From Holophagaceae bacterium UBA1801 (GTDB lineage: Bacteria; Acidobacteriota; Holophagae; Holophagales; Holophagaceae), in assembly GCA_002319925.1 (NCBI GenBank), contig DCFP01000145.1, positions 630 to 9,955 on the forward strand: a stretch of DNA of 9,326 nucleotides, written 5' to 3'. Under the pieces are notes generated by a model. The model searched no databases and was not told where the DNA came from. It saw only the letters and a program-made list of their open reading frames with translations. The position numbers and the translations under genes were made by a program. Of this stretch, positions 6,570 to 9,326 are shown in pieces (the first letter of the stretch is position 1; each line of letters starts with the position of its first letter).

Positions 6570-7661
6570 TCATCCGCGGATGTTGACATCGTTGATCTGC
6601 CCCAGTTCCCTCAGGAGGTCTTTGCTCCGCTCGTCCTGGATCTGCGGCGTGACCACCTGGATCTCCGCGAAGAGATCGCCGCGCTGATCCGACCGGGGCA
6701 CCGGCATGCCCTGCCCCTTGAGGCGCAGCTTGGAGCCGCTCTGGCTGCCGGGAGGGATCTTGATGGTGGTGTGGCCGTCCGGAGTTGGAATCTCCACTTT
6801 GGCCCCCAGGGCTGCTTCCGTGAAGCTGATGGGCAGCTTCAGGTAGAGGTTGGCGCCCCGGCGCTCGAAGCGGGGATCGGGTTCCACCTGGATCTGAAGG
6901 TAGAGATCCCCCGGACCACCGCCCCGGCGGCCCGCCTCGCCCTTGCCGGAAACGCGCAGCTTGGTTCCATCCTCAACGCCCGGCGGAATGGCCACCGTCA
7001 CCGTTTCCCGCTTGGGATTCCGGCCCCGGCCCTGGCAATCCGGACAGCTGGGTGCCTTCTTGCCTGTCCCACCGCACTCCTCGCACTCGTACCGCGACTT
7101 GAGGAACCCGAAACCATGCTCCTGGAATCCTCGCCCCTGGCATGCGGAACACGCAGATTTGTTGGCCCCCGGCGCCTCACCAGTGCCCAGGCACGTGCGG
7201 CAGGTTTCGGTGTGGGTGATGTTCAAGGGCAGCTTGGTGCCCAGGAAGGCATCCTTGAAACTGATGCGCACCAGGTGCTGGAGATCCTCGCCAGGCTTGG
7301 GCCCGGCTCGCCGGGCGCGGGAGCGGCCACCACCGCCGAAACCCTGGAAAAGGTCTTCGAAGGAACTGCCCCCGGAGCCAGGCGCGCCGAAATTGAACCC
7401 ACTGAAATCGAAGCCCTGGCCTCCCATCTGGGCGCCTGGCCCATTGGGATCCCCGAATTGATCGTAGTTCCGGCGTTTGTCCGGATCCGACAGCACATCG
7501 TAGGCCTCGCTCACTTCCTTGAATCGGGCTTCGGCTTCCTTGTTGCCGGGATTCAGATCGGGATGGTGTTTCCGGGCCAGCTTCCGGTAGGTCTTCTTGA
7601 TGTCATCCTCGGAAGCGTTCCGGGGCAATCCCAGGAGCTTGTAGTAGTCGGGCGCAGCCAT
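6570..7661 (-). CDS. dnaJ: DnaJ (Hsp40) co-chaperone
   Basis: This is a complete type I Hsp40 of 363 residues that stimulates DnaK ATPase and delivers unfolded clients to it in the cytoplasm. The J domain occupies residues 5-70, with the essential HPD at 33-35. A Gly/Phe-rich linker follows (about 70-115). The cysteine-rich domain has all four CxxCxGxG zinc repeats: C154/C157, C171/C174, C193/C196 and C206/C209. The C-terminal substrate-binding domains follow (about 215-345), with GDLYLQIQV and GDLFAEIQV marking the repeats. Length is slightly below the usual 370-380. The ATG at 7661 begins directly before the J domain; the ribosome site is weak (GAG). A promoter and HspR-box-like element lie upstream. 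dnaK lies on the same strand about 1.2 kb upstream, separated by two genes of opposite orientation. No grpE is visible. Confidence 0.96.
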   Translation of the reverse strand: MAAPDYYKLLGLPRNASEDDIKKTYRKLARKHHPDLNPGNKEAEARFKEVSEAYDVLSDPDKRRNYDQFGDPNGPGAQMGGQGFDFSGFNFGAPGSGGSSFEDLFQGFGGGGRSRARRAGPKPGEDLQHLVRISFKDAFLGTKLPLNITHTETCRTCLGTGEAPGANKSACSACQGRGFQEHGFGFLKSRYECEECGGTGKKAPSCPDCQGRGRNPKRETVTVAIPPGVEDGTKLRVSGKGEAGRRGGGPGDLYLQIQVEPDPRFERRGANLYLKLPISFTEAALGAKVEIPTPDGHTTIKIPPGSQSGSKLRLKGQGMPVPRSDQRGDLFAEIQVVTPQIQDERSKDLLRELGQINDVNIRG

Positions 7662-7680
7662 GGCAGCACTCTAGCGTAAA

Positions 7681-7701
7681 TCTGCGTAAAATGGACTCAA
7701 A
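7681..7701 (-). promoter_or_regulatory. Degenerate HAIR-like (HspR-binding) element at the dnaJ promoter
   Basis: Read on the minus strand, TTTGAGT and ACGCAGA are separated by exactly 7 nt. The known HspR box is CTTGAGT-N7-ACTCAAG, so the first arm matches 6 of 7 bases and the second 4 of 7. It lies just after the predicted -10 box and covers the expected transcription start, where a bound repressor would block dnaJ. Because hspR is two genes away on the same strand, this would be an autoregulatory site. The weak second arm keeps this a candidate only. Confidence 0.35.
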
Positions 7702-7728
7702 TAATATTGGATTTAAACGATAACTTAA
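7701..7728 (-). promoter_or_regulatory. Candidate promoter of the dnaJ-hspR-sigma operon
   Basis: On the minus strand a -10-like TATTAT (7701-7706, 5 of 6 matches) follows a weak -35-like TTAAGT (7723-7728, 3 of 6) with a 16-nt spacer, in a strongly AT-rich region. The start would fall near 7694, giving a leader of roughly 30 nt before the dnaJ ATG. The poor -35 could mean dependence on an alternative sigma factor, such as the one encoded downstream, but that is inference. Confidence 0.4.
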
Positions 7729-7745
7729 GCATTTAGGACCATTTA

Positions 7746-7751
7746 TTGACA
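7746..7751 (+). promoter_or_regulatory. Consensus -35 hexamer upstream of the amidase gene
   Basis: A perfect TTGACA lies about 54 nt before the amidase start codon in an AT-rich stretch. No good -10 box follows at the right distance: with a 17-nt spacer the hexamer is CAAGAT, only 3 of 6 matches. It may be one half of a promoter that needs an activator, or a chance match. Confidence 0.25.
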
Positions 7752-7804
7752 ATTATTTATAGACCCACCAAGATTGAACCATCATCAATTTACAAGGGGT
7801 GTTC

Positions 7805-8407
7805 ATGGCTGGACTTGATAAGAATGGAATGCTTTCTGATTCAAAAATCATCTGCAAACGGTTCACTCAAATCGAGCACGGATCCCTTGAGGCGGTTCAT
7901 GCCATCGTCGTCCACCAGACGGACTCCGGGACGGCTCAATCAGCGTTCACCGCCTACACCAAGGGAGGCAATGGCGCCCATTTCCTGATCGACAAGAATG
8001 GTTCTGTCTATCAGACAGCCAGTCTCCGGAGGCGCTGCTACCACGTCGGCAAGCTGATCAGATCCCGGTGCCTCGAAATCAGCGGGAAAAGCTGCCCTGA
8101 TGGGGCGATCGCAAAAGCCGCCACCATGGGCTGGACCTCGCGAATCAAGCAGATCGACCAGATCGAACGGAAGAAGAGCTACCCGGACCGTTATCCCGTC
8201 AACAGCGATTCCATCGGCATCGAACTCGTCGGAATGCACGTGGACGAAAAAACCTACGAACCACTGACGCTCGCCCAGAACAACTCGCTGCTTTGGCTCA
8301 TTGATCTGCTCTACAAGGAATTCAAACTCACCTCAGGAGACGTCTTCCGTCACCCGGACGTTTCCTACAAGAATCCGGGCGAGGCCAGGAGCGCGACATG
8401 GCAGTGA
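7805..8407 (+). CDS. Leaderless N-acetylmuramoyl-L-alanine amidase (Amidase_2/PGRP fold)
   Basis: This 200-residue protein resembles zinc amidases that cut between MurNAc and the L-alanine of the peptidoglycan stem. Visible motifs are AIVVHQTDSG (33-42, ligand H37), GAHFLIDKNGSVYQTA (57-72), YHVG (79-82), SDSIGIELVG (134-143) and the closing FRHPDVSYKNPGEA (181-194). In the last, H183 would be the second ligand and E193, ten residues on, takes the place of the AmpD aspartate (D164, ten after H154). K189 is a possible catalytic lysine. There is no signal peptide, membrane segment or wall-binding domain. I chose ATG 7805 because AAGGGG (7794-7799) lies five bases upstream; a GTG at 7799 would overlap that site. 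Its last 10 nt overlap the next gene, which encodes a secreted protein. It could be an exported antibacterial effector, a cytoplasmic recycling enzyme or a prophage relic. No phage or secretion genes are nearby. Confidence 0.82.
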   Translation: MAGLDKNGMLSDSKIICKRFTQIEHGSLEAVHAIVVHQTDSGTAQSAFTAYTKGGNGAHFLIDKNGSVYQTASLRRRCYHVGKLIRSRCLEISGKSCPDGAIAKAATMGWTSRIKQIDQIERKKSYPDRYPVNSDSIGIELVGMHVDEKTYEPLTLAQNNSLLWLIDLLYKEFKLTSGDVFRHPDVSYKNPGEARSATWQ

Positions 8408-8778
8408 AGTCCGTTCTGCTCGCTCTTTGCCTTTCCGTTTCGGTCTTCGCCCGGCAGAAGCCCTTCTTCCCGAAACAGATCCGCGAGGTCTATGTCAAAG
8501 ATTTCCATTCCGACGAGCCCAGTTCCTGCACCACGCTCGATGTGGATCTGAGCCACGCCCAGGCTTTGGCCTTCTTTAAGCGTGCAAAGGTTCTTGACTA
8601 TAAAACCATGGTGGATAATTACCCAATCGCTCCGTGTTACATCATGGGGACCTTGAAATACAAGGGAGCACTCTGCGATTGGAAGATTTTCGCCGGAGGA
8701 ACCGGCTCGATCAAATCGCCCAGCTACGAGTGGTACTTCGCCTGCGACAACTGCGACGATCTGTTTCAGCCGAAATAG
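8398..8778 (+). CDS. Small secreted cysteine-rich protein, candidate amidase immunity partner
   Basis: I do not recognise a named family. The 126-residue product starts with a typical Sec signal (K4, hydrophobic 6-17, likely cleavage after VFA at 18), so the mature protein of about 108 residues should be periplasmic. It has no lipobox cysteine at the cleavage site and no further membrane helix. The mature part has five cysteines (C44, C80, C93, C116, C119), including a closing CDNC, and motifs such as APCYIMGTLKYKG (78-90) and DWKIFAGGTGSI (94-105). This suggests a compact, disulfide-stabilised beta-rich fold. The ATG overlaps the amidase stop by 10 nt and has AGGAG six bases upstream inside the amidase gene, so the two are translated together. 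A leaderless peptidoglycan amidase coupled to a periplasmic partner is the usual layout of an effector-immunity pair, but the function is inferred only from context. Confidence 0.75.
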   Translation: MAVKSVLLALCLSVSVFARQKPFFPKQIREVYVKDFHSDEPSSCTTLDVDLSHAQALAFFKRAKVLDYKTMVDNYPIAPCYIMGTLKYKGALCDWKIFAGGTGSIKSPSYEWYFACDNCDDLFQPK

Positions 8779-8799
8779 CTGCCATATCGCAGTTTTCCT

Positions 8800-8832
8800 G
8801 CCGCAGGATCATCCGGTGAATGATCCTGCGGC
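8800..8832. terminator. Strong hairpin terminator between convergent genes
   Basis: A perfect 13-bp stem (GCCGCAGGATCAT at 8800-8812 with its complement at 8820-8832) closes a 7-nt loop. It lies 22 nt after the stop of the secreted-protein gene and 18 nt beyond the dnaK stop. In the plus direction it is followed by a moderately T-rich tail (CATTCATTTT). In the minus direction the tail is AGGAAAACTG, which lacks a U-run. It probably ends the plus-strand pair efficiently and may also block read-through from dnaK. Confidence 0.82.
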
Positions 8833-8850
8833 GTCATTCATTTTGGTTCG

Positions 8851-9326
8851 TCAGTTCACGACTTCGGCGTCGATGACATCGTCGTCCTTCTTCTTCTCGC
8901 CGCCGGGGGCGGGAGCAGGCGCAGCACCCTCGGGCGCAGGCTGGCCCTGCTTGTAGAGGTGCTCGGCCATCTTGTGGCTCTTGGCGTTGATGTTCTCCAG
9001 AGCCTTGGTGATGCGGTCCTTGTCGAGGCTGGAGAGGGCTTCCTTGCCTTCGGAAATGGCCTGTTCCAACTCCTTCTTCTCGGTCTCGGGGATCTTATCG
9101 CTGTTCTCCTTCAGGAGCTTTTCCAGCTGGTAGATGGTCTGATCCAGGTGGTTCTTGTCCTCAAGGAGCTTCTTGCGGTCGTCGTCCTCGACCTTGTGGG
9201 CTTCGGCGTCCTTGACCTTGGCGTCGATCTCTTCCTTGGAGAGGCCCGTGGAGCCCGTCAGTGTGATGCTGGCGTCCTTGCCGGTGCCCTTGTCCTTGGC
9301 CGTGACGTGCACGATGCCGTTGGCGT
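8851..9326 (-). CDS. dnaK: DnaK (Hsp70) chaperone, C-terminal part
   Basis: Only the last 157 codons are inside the window; the gene enters from the right edge. The visible part starts at the end of the substrate-binding beta domain (ANGIVHVTAKDKGTGKD), followed by the TGLSKEEID lid start and the long helical lid (KHNxD-like stretches and KKELEQAISEGKEAL). It ends with an Ala/Pro/Gly-rich linker and the conserved acidic tail DDDVIDAEVVN, which resembles the DnaK C-terminal signature that aids co-chaperone and client handling. The frame is intact to the TGA. It points the same way as dnaJ and hspR, but two opposite-strand genes and a terminator lie between, so dnaJ is probably transcribed from its own promoter. 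Confidence 0.96.
   Translation of the reverse strand, partial: ANGIVHVTAKDKGTGKDASITLTGSTGLSKEEIDAKVKDAEAHKVEDDDRKKLLEDKNHLDQTIYQLEKLLKENSDKIPETEKKELEQAISEGKEALSSLDKDRITKALENINAKSHKMAEHLYKQGQPAPEGAAPAPAPGGEKKKDDDVIDAEVVN

Noticed and set aside
7665..7671. AGCACTC, resembling one arm of a CIRCE element near the dnaJ start
   Set aside because: The second arm at the required 9-nt spacing (7681-7689) matches only 3 of 9 bases, so there is no CIRCE site. HspR control is more likely.
6402..7679. A 425-codon plus-strand open frame opposite dnaJ and hspR
   Set aside because: It is antisense to a DnaJ with complete motifs and shows no domain of its own.
7805..8778. The amidase pair as a prophage lysis cassette
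   Set aside because: No holin, spanin, integrase or structural phage gene is present, and the partner has a cleavable Sec signal rather than a holin-like membrane protein.
1..9326. tRNA, rRNA, CRISPR arrays or complete insertion sequences
   Set aside because: I saw no cloverleaf or rRNA-like stretch, no regularly spaced direct repeats and no transposase in the window.

Overview
The window is GC-rich, densely coded bacterial chromosome from a Gram-negative organism. Signs of an outer membrane or periplasm are a protein with a Sec signal and an RND/MMPL exporter. The combination of an HspR-type repressor, dnaJ and dnaK in high-GC DNA, plus a complex-I-associated MidA methyltransferase, fits an acidobacterium of the Holophaga/Geothrix kind. 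That placement is an inference from protein style, not a proven assignment.

Layout. (1) Positions 1-219 carry no gene but hold several short palindromes and a good sigma70-type promoter for a stand-alone CheY-like receiver protein (220-597, +). (2) From 7661 down to 560 the minus strand carries a run of six co-directional genes: dnaJ, hspR, a sigma70-family factor, a DnaC-like AAA+ ATPase, a 12-helix MMPL/RND exporter and a MidA-family methyltransferase. Spacing is tight from hspR on: 38 bp, then a 4-nt ATGA overlap, then 18-24 bp, then a 4-nt GTGA overlap. This suggests one transcription unit with coupled translation. The 151-bp dnaJ-hspR gap holds a long imperfect inverted repeat. The last gene overlaps the convergent receiver gene by 38 bp. 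(3) A short AT-rich divergent promoter region (about 7662-7804; 38 G/C in 120 bases over 7681-7800) separates dnaJ from a plus-strand pair: a leaderless zinc amidase of the Amidase_2/PGRP fold and, overlapping it by 10 nt, a small secreted cysteine-rich protein. (4) A strong 13-bp hairpin terminator separates that pair from the 3' end of dnaK (minus strand), which runs off the window.

How the genes may work together. DnaK and DnaJ form the Hsp70 system. HspR normally represses Hsp70 operons, using DnaK as corepressor, and a degenerate HspR-box-like element overlaps the predicted dnaJ start site, which would give autoregulation. The downstream sigma factor, with an unusual two-residue insertion in its -35-recognition helix-turn-helix, may extend the stress response. 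The DnaC-like ATPase has an arginine in place of the Walker A lysine. The amidase plus secreted partner lies opposite in direction to the chaperone genes, between dnaK and dnaJ. It has the layout of an antibacterial peptidoglycan-amidase effector with a periplasmic immunity protein, and is the best candidate here for an undescribed system. No secretion or phage genes are visible in the window to confirm this.
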